This document shows positions 24,511-34,964 of a DNA stretch of 64,000 nucleotides, in pieces. Within the stretch, counting starts at the first letter, position 1, and each line of letters opens with the position of its first letter. A model generated the notes under the pieces. That model worked only from the letters and a program-made list of their open reading frames with translations. It had not been told where the DNA came from and did not search any database. Where the stretch lies: NCBI GenBank assembly GCA_035771175.1, contig CM069600.1, positions 2,633,501 to 2,697,500 on the forward strand. The letters are read 5' to 3'. The DNA comes from Paratinospora sagittata (lineage: Eukaryota > Streptophyta > Magnoliopsida > Ranunculales > Menispermaceae). A program made the position numbers and the translations under genes.

Positions 24511-25324
24511 CAGCTAGCCAAAAACAGAATGAGCTGTGGTAGCCCTCAATGTGATGATGATATTAATATTAATTATTATTATTATTATTGTCCAGTAATT
24601 ATTTTTATAATTTATAATATTTATTATTATTATTATTGTCTAGTAAAATCATATAAAAAATTAGATATTAATTTAGAGCATAATAGAAAAAATAGATTTA
24701 TGTTGCCGTGAGATGAGTATACGATCTTTATTAAAAGAAAAAATCGATGAACTTTGTTATAAAAAAAGATAAGGATTATAAAAGTTGTATAATGCTTAAA
24801 AAGGGTCATTGTTAATTAAAATTAATAGTACTTCGTTAGCATATAGAAAAACACTTATGTTGAAATCAAAGGTTAAATACCTCGGTAGACAAGACTCGAG
24901 ACATAGACAGACATGTCAGCTCATCAAAAGCCACAAGGGCGACTTGTACCTTAGTCATTAGCTCCCATTTGGTAGAGCTTTTTCATTAACAAGAGGCACT
25001 TCTAAAAAAACACTTTTAGAAAAAAATTAGTTTCTTCCTATTTTTTAAAACAGAAAATTATTTATTCTCACCTTAGTTTGGGTAAAAATAAGTGTTGTTA
25101 AATACTTATAAAATTCTTTTTTGCTCCAAAAGCACTTATAAAATAAGTGTTGTTAAAAATTCCTATTTTTTATAATATTTATTCTCACCTTAGTTTGAGC
25201 CTCTTAAAACAATCATTTTCTTTATTTTTTTTATTAGAGCACCCAAATAATCACTCGAGAGGCGTGTGTAAATCTCATTAATATCCTTATGAAAATTTGA
25301 ACTCAAAATTCCTTTTTATAGTTT

Positions 25325-25572
25325 CTTAGGTTGCGTTTGGTTTGGTACCTAAAAATAGGTTTTCTATTTTCACAGTACCCAAACCATGAGACTAAAAAAC
25401 TTGAAAAATGATTAAATGTCGTTTTTCAAGTTTTCTTCTTTTTGTAAAAGAAAGATTCAAAAGAAAATTTTGAATTTTACTTTACCAAACATGTTTTTGT
25501 ACCCTATTTTAAATTTTTTTACTGTTTGAAAACTGAAAATAATTTTCAAGTTGGAAACAAAACACGGCCTTA
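25325..25572. mobile_element. MITE-like element
   Basis: The left end TTAGGTTGCGTTTGGTTTGG and right end AAACAAAACACGGCCTTAA are imperfect inverted repeats of the GTTTGGT type seen at many plant MITEs. The interior is AT-rich and non-coding, about 245 bp. Confidence 0.5.
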
Positions 25573-25744
25573 ACTGTCACACCAATGTTAAGTTGGTTGA
25601 TCGACATTTTATTTTTAAACACTAGGTTCAAAAATTATATATATATATCGCTTTTTTATGGTCTTTTTTTGTCTGTTTTTATTGAATTAAAAAAAAAATT
25701 GATGTTACGACAATGTATGAAATGACGCCTCTAGATACGAAAAA

Positions 25745-25833
25745 CCCAGATACAGGTGCATAGCTCACTTGATAAGACGCCTACTCTTCAACCATGAGAT
25801 TGGTTAATCAAAACACCACCCCAACCCCCTTCT

Positions 25834-25864
<31 letters not shown>
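25745..25864 (+). mobile_element. SINE with 30-base poly-A tail
   Basis: GCATAGCTCACTTGATAAGA resembles a tRNA box A. The segment ends in a run of 30 A (25835-25864). Confidence 0.5.
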
Positions 25865-25867
<3 letters not shown>

Positions 25868-26629
25868 GGAAAAACCCAAGAAGTTTCCAAAATAAATGTG
25901 ACATTATTTTATAGCACTTGCAACATACATACACATTTATTTCAATCGGTAGGTATGAACAATAAATCCAAAGAAATCCATCACATACTTGAATAATGCT
26001 AGATCAATAAACAAAAATATCAAAAAATTAAAAAAAATTAAAAAATAAGATTAATAAATTAGAAACTATGGACCACGAAGATAAAAGGACAAGACAAGAA
26101 ACACCCTTCCTCTTATTTAATAAAATGCCCATGCTGTTAGGTACTACAGCATTGTCATATATGTCTATATATATATATATATAAGAAAAGCATTAAGGAA
26201 CAAAACTGTTCAAAAGTAATTAATAAACCCTATATAATTAAATCCACCTCATGATGGTCAAATTATTCTAATCATAATGGATAGACTTAACTGTAAATAT
26301 TAAAGAAATCAGCAGCCTTGTCTTCTTGCCAAATAAGAAAAATTTTAAGAAAGAACAGTTCCCATATTTGTTTGCAAGATTTATTATTATTATTATTATT
26401 TATTTAAAGTTCTATTTTTTAAAACAAAACTTCAAATTAAGGGCAAAACTACTATTATTAAAAAAATTTGATAAAAGCATATTAATGTTCTTTACAAATA
26501 GAATGGTAAAAAATGTTTGTTTTAAAATGAAAATATAATGCTAGAATTGAAAATTAAGGATAAAATAGAAAAATTATTTAGAACTAGGACTTTATTTGAT
26601 AGCTTAAAATTATATAAGAGGCCAACATA

Positions 26630-26780
26630 AAGTTGATACAGTTAGTAAAGAGGTGACTTTGAAATTTAAAAGTTATAGGTTTACTCATTGCCATTATCTC
26701 ACCTTAAGGACGAGGGATTGGTGAGTCAGGAATACGCCTGATACCTCCTCGAAAATACGATATGCTGATAAAGTTGGTCA
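26630..26780 (+). mobile_element. SINE-like fragment
   Basis: A box-A-like start (AGTTGATACAGTTAGTAAAG) is followed by a degenerate box B (AAAAGTTATAGGTTTA) and a GC-richer body. It is diverged and only tentative. Confidence 0.35.
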
Positions 26781-26994
26781 TACAACTAATTACTAACATT
26801 ATTTCTTCTAAAAAAATAAAAAATAAATAAAAAATAGAGAAAGAGAAGAGGAGTAAATTTTAAATTAAACAAATTACTATACTATTATATTAATTAATCT
26901 TATAACTAATTTCTAAAGCAAAGATAACCACATAATAATTTAGGGTAATTCTAGAATAAACATATAGATATGTAAAATAAAAAAAAATGTTAAA

Positions 26995-27345
26995 TTTTTT
27001 AATTCACGTGTACTCTCCAAACACAAGATGCTGGATAATAACACAACCTGACAAAGAATACGTGCATCCGGTGTTTGAACAGTGATAGGGTGTGACGGTG
27101 ACCCAACTTCACCGAACACTAATGATCTTTCTGACCAAATCTCAGCCATCAGATTCAATTCATTTCAACTAAAGCGTCGGTGCAACTTGGCTGTGGAAAA
27201 TATATATAAACGGCCAAACATTTTGTGTACCTTTGTGTGATATTTCCTGTTTCTCTGATATCAGGAAATCCTTGGTGGGGCCACGTGTACGTTAGTGTAC
27301 ACGTATTCTTGACCATTCATTGTTATCAAAATCTTGGCACATTCT
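26995..27345 (-). promoter_or_regulatory. G-box noncoding module, copy 1 (upstream of first patatin gene)
   Basis: Read on the minus strand: GTACACGTGGCCCCACCAAG, GGATTTCCTGATATC, then CACCGACGCT and GATGGCTGAGATTTGG, in this order. The same order of blocks recurs at 54150-54415 (-), 44590-44870 (+) and 45848-46115 (+). It contains a CACGTG G-box and an ACGTGTAC repeat. It lies about 1.3 kb upstream of the gene starting at 28630. No coding content is seen. The regulatory role is inferred. Confidence 0.45.
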
Positions 27346-28376
27346 GTGTACGGCAGGTCATGAAAATAAATAAATAAGTATAAATTAAAGCTAATTACTA
27401 ATGTGTTTGGCTATTTTTATTTTTCTTTTTTTATTTTTTAAACTTATTATTATATTATATTTAAGAAAATAATTATAGGGTTGGAAAAATAAAATTTCAC
27501 CGGAATCAAACTAGTTCCTCAATTTAACTTTAACTAATTCAACTTTTTTTAGTAAAATTAGCTTAAATTTTTTATATATATTTATATATTTATTTTATTA
27601 TTATTTTTTAATAAATAAAATAAAATAAAATAAAAAAGGAAGAAGAATTGAAGAAATAGAAACAAAGAAAAAGAAAAAAAAAGATCTGAAAAAGAAAAAG
27701 GGGTTTTAGGGGATAAGGGATTTTAGGGTTAATGTTAGGTTTGGGATAAGTTGGGTTCTAAGGGTGTCAATTCACGACCAGACCCGAAATATTTAAGATT
27801 TTTGAATACTACTCAATCCAAACACTTAGATGAAATCAATTAAACCTAATTCATTGGATAATGTTCAATTTTATTGAGTTGGTTGGATTGATCTGGTTGG
27901 CTTACACCCTTAGCTAATTTACTCTCATCATCAAATTCTTTGGATCAACTGAGAGTTGTGTGTATTAAATGACTTAGTTATAGAGTCTACTACTTAAGTT
28001 TAAGACCCGAGTATCCCCAGTTACTAGATTAATTGTAACTAATCTCAAAGGAAAATGTAAAAAATGTAACTACAAATTCATTTTTATTGAATCATTTATT
28101 ACACATATCAAGATATATTTAATACACACATTCAATGAATATGAATATGTAATTATATTATAATTTTATTTTATTTTATTTGTATAGTTAGATTAACATT
28201 TTTTAATTTTAAAATAAGAAAAATTTTAAGGTTGGTATAGAATTTAAAAATAGTTTAAAAAAATGAAATATAATTCTATTTTTAATTAATTTATAGTTTT
28301 TACGTTCGTTGTTCTCTCTCCATCTCTCTCTCTCTCTCACTTCAACTCAAGAAAAACGTCGTGCCGACAGTCAAAA
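27346..28376. other. AT-rich upstream region of first patatin gene
   Basis: Low-complexity AT-rich DNA without a gene. An A/G-rich run lies at 27600-27730, and a CT-repeat near 28316-28339 borders the proximal promoter. Confidence 0.5.
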
Positions 28377-28522
28377 CACGTGCGACTTCCATCATCATCA
28401 TCAGGTGTAGTCCACGTCATGCCCCCTCCCCCTCGGGCGATTAATTCACTTTCCACGAACCTTACTCGCCGCTAACGTGGGCATCATTTCTTCTAACCTG
28501 CGCACCACCACAACTATATAAA
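28377..28522 (+). promoter_or_regulatory. Proximal promoter of first patatin gene (G-box, TATA)
   Basis: A CACGTG G-box lies at 28377-28382, a CCACGTCA core near 28411 and the TATA box TATATAAA at 28515-28522, about 110 bp upstream of the start codon. This spacing suits a short 5' UTR. Confidence 0.65.
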
Positions 28523-28629
28523 CCGCCTCCATCCACTCATTTCTTCACTCTCACACTTCATTAAATTTCCCTCTACAAAACTTCAAATTTTCTCACACAA
28601 TTAATTCTCGAACAACACCAAAAACAAAA

Positions 28630-30410
28630 ATGGCAAAGATCGATTCGAGACTCGAGTTCGAAGCGGAGCTCACGCACGAGATCTTCTCCATCTTAGAATC
28701 TAAGTTCTTCCTCACCGGAAAATCTGATTCTCTCGTCGGAAAAGTCCGACTTCTCTCCATCGACGCTACCGGATCCACCGACGGAATTCTCGCCGCAAAA
28801 TCACTCGCTCATCTCGAATCTCTTCTCAAACTCAAATCCGGCAATCCAAACGCTCGGATCTCCGATTTCTTCGATGTCGCCGCTGGTTCCGGAATCGGAG
28901 GCGTTCTTGCTTCGCTTCTGTTCACCAGAGGCTCCGGCGACGATCGTCCGGTTTTCACCGCCGACGAAGCACTCGATTTCCTCGTGAAAAACCGCCGGAA
29001 AATCTCGAGTTTTTCCTCAACTTCCACCGGAATCTTTGGCCGGAGAAACGGAGCGAAGAAGATTTTCCGGCGAGTCTTCGGAGAATCGACGCTAAGAGAC
29101 ACGTTGAAGCCGGTTCTGATCTCCTGCTACGACCTCGCGACTCGCGCGCCGTTCTTGTTTTCCCGCGCGGACGCGTTCGAGAGCGACGGCTACGATTTTG
29201 GCGTGGCCGACGTCTGCGCAGCCACGCTAACGGATCCGACGGTGGGGGTTGGATCGGTTGAGATGAGATCGGTTGATAAGAGAACGAGAATCGTGGCCGT
29301 CGGTGGTGGTCTGGCCACCACTAATCCGACTGCTGTGGCAATTACGCACGTGCTGAATAATAAACACGAGTTTCCGTTCTGTAATGGCGTTGAAGATTTG
29401 TTAGTGGTATCGTTGGGGAACGGTGAATCGTTAGATTCTGCTCGTCGAGATCTCAAGATCTCACCTGCTTGCTTGGTTCATCTCGCCGGAGATGGTGCTT
29501 CCGACTTGGTATGTGTAACAACACAATTATATATCTGGTAAAAAAAAATGGTAAATAAGAAATTAATACTAACAAGGCATTGGTTCGCTGTGAGGTTGAG
29601 ATATTCGTCACGAGTTTGAGTCCATTCTCATCTCATCCTAAAGAATAAGAAGACATTTATTGATTTGTCACACCTGAGTTGTATACAATGCATGGAACCA
29701 TAATATTGTCACATTTCAGCACACAGCCCACTCAACAGTGTCTAGTACCTCAAGACTATTCATCATAAATAGTGAAGGCCTCCCCGGATTCGAATCTCAA
29801 ACCTCGTATAGGTTGATTTCGCAATTCGAATAGCCATTGATACAAAAAAAATATATAATTAAAAATTGACAGTTTCTAAATTTAAATTTACCAGTAAATT
29901 TATAGCAACTAGTGGGGGGATTTTAATATGTTTAGCATTTTTCATTGGAACCATTTGTATTCAGAATTCTTCAACTTTTTTTTTTGGATATATTATATGT
30001 TCTTGAATTAATTAATTTTTTTTTTTTTTTTTTGTTCATAATTATAGGTTGATCAAGCTGTTTCAATGGCATTTGGCGAGTTCATGGCAACTAACTATAT
30101 CCGAATTCAAGCAAATGGATTTGATGAAAGAAAATGTAATGATTTGAAAAGGAAATCAAATTCGAAAAGTGATGGGAAAGAATTATTAGGAATTGCAGAA
30201 GCGATGTTGAAGCAAAAGAATGTTGAATCAGTGCTTTTCTCGGGAAAGAAAGTAGTTCATAAAACGAATTTGGAGAAATTGGAGGCTTTCGCTGGACAGG
30301 TAATTAAAGAGCATGAGAGAAGAAAATCGAGTATTATTCCGTTTGTTGTGTTCAAACAAGCTTCTGCAAGAACTTCTTCAGCTACTATATCAACAATATC
30401 TTCATATTAA
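28630..30410 (+). CDS. Patatin-like protein, pPLAIII (PLP6/7-like), catalytic residues lost
   Basis: Two exons, 28630-29508 and 30048-30410 (intron 29509-30047, phase 0), encode 413 residues. The start ATG follows an A-rich leader. The patatin fold is recognisable from ISDFFDVAAGSGIGGVLASL through VEDLLVVSLGNGES to VDQAVSMAFGEFM. Plant pPLAIII proteins carry G-X-G-X-G where active lipases have G-X-S-X-G, and this one has G86-S-G88-I-G90. Two further departures are striking: the oxyanion loop is D45-A-T-G instead of D-G-G-G, and the catalytic D-G-G is G225-G-G. The paralog at 56598 keeps both. pPLAIII members are linked to lipid acyl hydrolysis, cell elongation and organ shape. This copy is likely non-catalytic, yet its frame is intact. 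The tail is Ser/Thr-rich (TSSATISTISSY). Confidence 0.9.
29657..29845 (-). mobile_element. SINE family A copy in patatin-gene intron
   Basis: This copy occupies much of the intron. On the minus strand it starts with a tRNA-like head (box B GAGATTCGAATCC) and ends GGTGTGACA. The shared blocks ACAGTGTCTAGTACC and GAATAGT also occur at 42853-43090, 59764-59925 and 59935-60152. Confidence 0.75.
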
Positions 30411-30767
30411 TTAGATCAAACAAATGCTAAAAACGATTCAAAATCCATTCCCACCAAGCTTTAAATGGGTACTGAATTCTCAAAACTTGGTAGAGCTTGT
30501 AAATATTTAGAAAAACTTCTCATTTCTGTATTACATATGATGTAACTTATTTTGTTTTTTCTTCTTAATTTGGCTTATTTAAGTAACATAACTATAGAGT
30601 TAACCTTTGAGAGAGAGAACTGAAGGAAATGTATTTAGGTAGCAAATCATCCATTGTGTGATTGAGAAAAAGGGTTTGTTATGTTGAGTTGTATCATGGT
30701 ATGATATTTTCCTTGAAACTAAGGAAATATATTATAGCACTTGTACTTTAGCCACATTGCCATCAAT
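30411..30767 (+). other. 3' UTR and downstream flank of first patatin gene
   Basis: AT-rich sequence that probably holds the polyadenylation site within the first 200 bases. No other feature is visible. Confidence 0.5.
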
Positions 30768-31097
30768 AGAAGAGAATTTCTTTAAAAATCCCAAATTTTT
30801 GTTTGAAGAGTATTAAAATGATCTAAGATGTGTATTTAAGTTGATGTAGTAATATATCACGTCACTACATTATCTTCCAATTATTATATATCACATCAGT
30901 ATGAATATAATTTGAAGTATAATTTTTGGATTAGAAGAGAATTTCTTTAAAGATTCTAAATTTTTATTTGAAGAGTGTTAAAATGATCTAAGATATGTAC
31001 CTAAGTTAATGCAACAATATATCACGTTACCACATCATCTTCTAATTATTATATACCACATCAGCATGAATATAATTTGAAGTATAATTTTTGTATC
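30768..31097. repeat. Tandem duplication, 165-bp unit
   Basis: Copies at 30768-30932 and 30933-31097 share AGAAGAGAATTTCTTTAAA, AAAATGATCTAAGAT and GAATATAATTTGAAGTATAA. They are about 88-90% identical by eye and non-coding. Confidence 0.9.
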
Positions 31098-31166
31098 GTA
31101 AAAATAACTCTTTTTCTTTTTATAAAACATTACTTGAAGGTAACGAATTCATGAAAACAATTTTAT

Positions 31167-31527
31167 TGACAATTGCACAAAAAACTAAAAAATTTTTACA
31201 AATATCATTAAAATAGAAATAATGACTTATTTGTCATAAATTGACCAGTCAATACCCAATCAACAGGTCCTGAATTTGCTGACCGGGCGTCACCTAAAAA
31301 ATTTAGCACGTATTTTCTTTTCGTACTTACGTTTACTTCAAAAACGCCTTAATGTAATTTTTTTTTAAAATCCTCGATAGCGCTCAGTCAGCAAATTTAG
31401 AATCCACGTGGTGTCAAATTATTTGCTAATTGGGCGTTGACTGGTTAATTTATGACAAATAGATTATTATTTTTATTTTAATAACATTTGTGATTTTTTT
31501 TTTAATTTTATGTAGCAATCAAGTAAA
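31167..31527. mobile_element. MITE with long inverted repeats
   Basis: The left arm (31167-31275) and right arm (about 31405-31527) are inverted copies; both contain TTTGTCATAAATT, ACCAGTCAA and ATTTGCTGAC. The arms are about 110-120 bp and the loop is short. No coding capacity. The type (Mutator- or hAT-derived) is not resolved. Confidence 0.8.
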
Positions 31528-31810
31528 AAGTCTGGTAAAAATGTGTGTATGTCATTTTCATTTAATTACACCTTTTTCTTTTATAACATGTTAATTATTA
31601 GTTAAAAAGTCTTAATTTGACTTTCTTCGACTGTGATATCTTTTTCAATCATCCATGTTATAGGGTTTTGAAGCATATTGAGAACAAAAACAGAGAATAT
31701 CTAAAAAATTATTTGGATTAAATTATGGCTTCTTTTATTATAAACTCACTTAATAAATCACTAGGGATGTGATTGATTCTTTCCCTATCGCCCTGGTGGC
31801 AACGAATTTA

Positions 31811-31823
31811 TTCAATTATTTAG
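31811..31823. repeat. Target-site duplication, left copy
   Basis: TTCAATTATTTAG here and again at 43980-43992. Mutator-like insertions normally duplicate 8-11 bp; the extra matching bases may be chance. Confidence 0.85.
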
Positions 31824-31985
31824 GGATTTTTTACATGATTACCCTTCAAAAAATGAATAATTTCATAAATGCCATCCCCTCAAAAATAATGTCACATTTA
31901 CCATAGTTTACTGTTCACTGCACAGTCATCGCACAGTCGGCGCGGAGGTGGATTTTTTTTAAAGTGGAAGGGAAGGCGTCTTGGG
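31824..31985 (+). repeat. Mutator-like terminal inverted repeat, left
   Basis: About 160 bp matching the reverse complement of 43810-43979, with a small length difference around the CGGCGCGGAGGTGG segment. The GAAGGGAAGGCGTCTT motif begins near its inner edge. Confidence 0.88.
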
Positions 31986-32189
31986 AAGGCGTCTTTTCTT
32001 CCCTTCAAGGTTTTTTTCTAGTTTTTTTTAGCTGAAAAGAAGGCGTCAAAAGACGTCTTCTCTTCAACGCTATTTTTTTTTAACAGAAGGGAAGGCATCT
32101 TTTGAAAAGACGCCTTCCCTTCAAATTTTTTTTTTTTAAAAGAATGAAAAATCAAAGTTTTATTCAAAGTTAATACTAAACTGTTCGAC

Positions 32190-33235
32190 CTCACCGAATC
32201 CAAACCACTTGGTTTTTTTTCACCCGACCACTTTCAGCACGTCCCACTATCCTCCCCCGATCCCTCGGAGTCGACCGAATCCCATTCCCATGTCCGGTTG
32301 AATTTTTGGACCCCCATCCCGAATTCAAGTTGAAATCAAAATTCAATGCTTTTTCTAAACTGTTCGACCTCACCGAATCCAAACCACTTGATTTTTTTTT
32401 CACCAGACCACTTTCAGCACGTCCCACTATCCTCCCCCGATCCCCCGGAGTCGACCGAATCTCATTACCATGTCCGGTTGAATTTTTGGACCCCCATCCC
32501 GAATTCAAGTTGAAATCAAAATTCAATGCTTTTTCTAAACTGTTCGACCTCACCGAATCCAAACCACTTGGTTTTTTTTCACCCGACCACTTTCAGCACG
32601 TCCCACTATCCTCCCCCGATCCCCCGGAGTCGACCGAATCCCATTCCCATGTCCGGTTGAATTTTTGGACCCCCATCCTGAATTCAAGTTGAAATCAAAA
32701 TTCAATGCTTTTTCTAAACTGTTCGACCTCACCGAATCCAAACCACTTGGTTTTTTTCACCCGGCCACTTCCAGCACGTCCCACTATCCTCCCCCGATCC
32801 CCCGGAGTCGACCGAATCCCATTCCCATGTCCGGTTGAATTTTTGGACCCCCATCCCGAATTCAAGTTGAAATCAAAATTCAATGCTTTTTCTAAACTGT
32901 TCGACCTCACCGAATCCAAACCACTTGATTTTTTTTCACCAGACCACTTTCAGCACGTCCCACTATCCTCCCCCGATCCCCCGGAGTTGACCGAATCCCA
33001 TTCCCATGTCCGGTTGAATTTTTGGACCCCCATCCCGAATTCAAGTTGAAATCAAAATTCAATGCTTTTTCTAAACTGTTCGACCTCACCGAATCCAAAC
33101 CACTTGGTTTTTCTTTCACCCGACCACTTTCAGCACGTCCCACTATCCTCCCCCGATCCCCCGGAGTCGACCGAATCCCATTCCCATGTCCGGTTGAATT
33201 TTTGGACCCCCATCCCGAATTCAAGTTTAAATCAA
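32190..33235. repeat. Tandem array, about six copies of a 179-bp unit
   Basis: Units begin CTGTTCGACCTCACCGAATC near 32181, 32360, 32540, 32718, 32897 and 33078. Copies differ by single bases and by the length of a T-run. Each can be read on the minus strand as a repeated MDSVRSNSLEKALNF... peptide, but the unit length is not a multiple of three and the frame breaks between copies. It lies just beyond the 3' end of the plant-mobile-domain gene, so it may derive from that gene's tail or be a subterminal transposon repeat. Confidence 0.93.
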
Positions 33236-34964
33236 AAACATAAGCATACATGTTGAGTACAAGGTAATTTTGTTAAAAAAAAATTATTGAATTGAAGGGG
33301 CAAGTTTACATACATGTTGAGTACAACATTATCAAAACATATACAAGTTTAAATGAGAAACAAGTTGTCAATCTGTGCCACAAATTGGCCATTTACGTCG
33401 TTTATTGCGTCGTAAGTGATCTCTTCTATACTGCTGCAAAGGCACCTGAACAACTTGCTCAGCAGATGGTGCTGGATCATTGTCAACGGGCATAGCTGAT
33501 ATGTGGTCATCCTCACGATCATCATGCACCTCAATAGCCATATCTGCTATAAAAGCACGTCCTCGCCTTGGCATTCTTTGCCGTCTACCTATCCAATGTC
33601 CTTCTTCACCCAAGGTTGGATAGTCCTCGAATGAAGTAGCCGTCGGGTCGATATGAACATCTGGTATTTCATCGCCAAAGGAGGATGAATCGTGACGCAA
33701 TGGTGACGTGTGGACATCTGTGAATGAATCAGCACGACCGGAAGGAGTGATGGGACTCTGATGATATGCTGATGATTGTCCCTCTGTTGTGTCCCTCCTA
33801 ATCATGTAATCAGCATGCACACTTTGTAGCGTATTCATTGATATCCTGTTAATGTCCCTCGCTACAGTCATATCATTCACCTCACTGCGCAAATGCATTT
33901 GAGCCACGTTCCAAACCTAAATAAATTAAAAGTGTCATACGTTAGCGAAAATAACTACAACTTAGGTTAGCAATAAGTGAAAACGCGAATTGCATAATGT
34001 ACTTTCTTACCAAGAAATCGATTGTCGCACCACTTTCAGTCATATACCTCCTAGTGATTGATCGAAACCAAACCATATATGGGTCATTGTACTCCATAGG
34101 CACCGAATCATTATTTACACCAACTGCCAAGTTATCGACACGACGCTGTCATTCATCCACATAATATATGTGCTTTTCAATCCAAGTACTGTCACATTGG
34201 CTTCTCATATCACACTTGTGAAGCTCAATACTTGTGTCGCATGGCTCCGGAATCTTTTGTCCCAAGCCAAATTGACGTAACACTCGGTCTGGCCGATGTA
34301 ATTCAACTATGGCGATGGAGAAACAGTGTGCCATATGTGTCGCCCATGCTTGCAATACTCTGGCAAGGCATCAATCAAATCATCGGTGTATGGAGTCCAA
34401 CTTACCTGTACATGGACCCCTAACGTCAAAATTAGAAAACATTGCAAAAATATAAGGAAAACATTAATGTAAATTGTTTGGAATATTGTACCTCTTCAAA
34501 ACCTTTAGTGTCCAACGTCTCTCTATATTTATTCAATACATGCATTGAGACTTCTTTCTTTATTAAGGCGTGTCTCCACCTGCAAATAGTAAGGACAAAT
34601 TAATAAACGTTAACAGTAAATGTTGAAAAGGAAGATCGGTGTGGACTTAAGTAAAAAAATACTCATTTACCTATATGCCAATGGTGGTGGTGGCAACAGT
34701 TGAATTTCCACCAACAACTTCTACATACACCTCCATATTAGTAGGAGGTGGGACCTCTTGCAACATGGAAAATATATCCCTTAGCTCTTCCTCATTGCTA
34801 ATCGGAAGAACCGTATAATTGAAATCCTTTTCGCCAAAAAGCAAAGGATATCTATAGGTGATATTGATCGTTGCACACGTTGAAATCCGTAGTTTACCTC
34901 GAATAACCCCTTCAAATTCTTTAAAATCAATGCCTGATCGGACTCTTACAAGCCCTACTGGCGG

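Noticed and set aside
32190..33235. CRISPR-like regular repeats
   Set aside because: The units are long, contiguous and without spacers, and the DNA is plant nuclear; this is a tandem array.
31811..33256. Series of open frames of 60-128 codons on both strands
   Set aside because: They are readings of the 179-bp tandem array and terminal repeats; the frame breaks at unit boundaries and no family is recognised.
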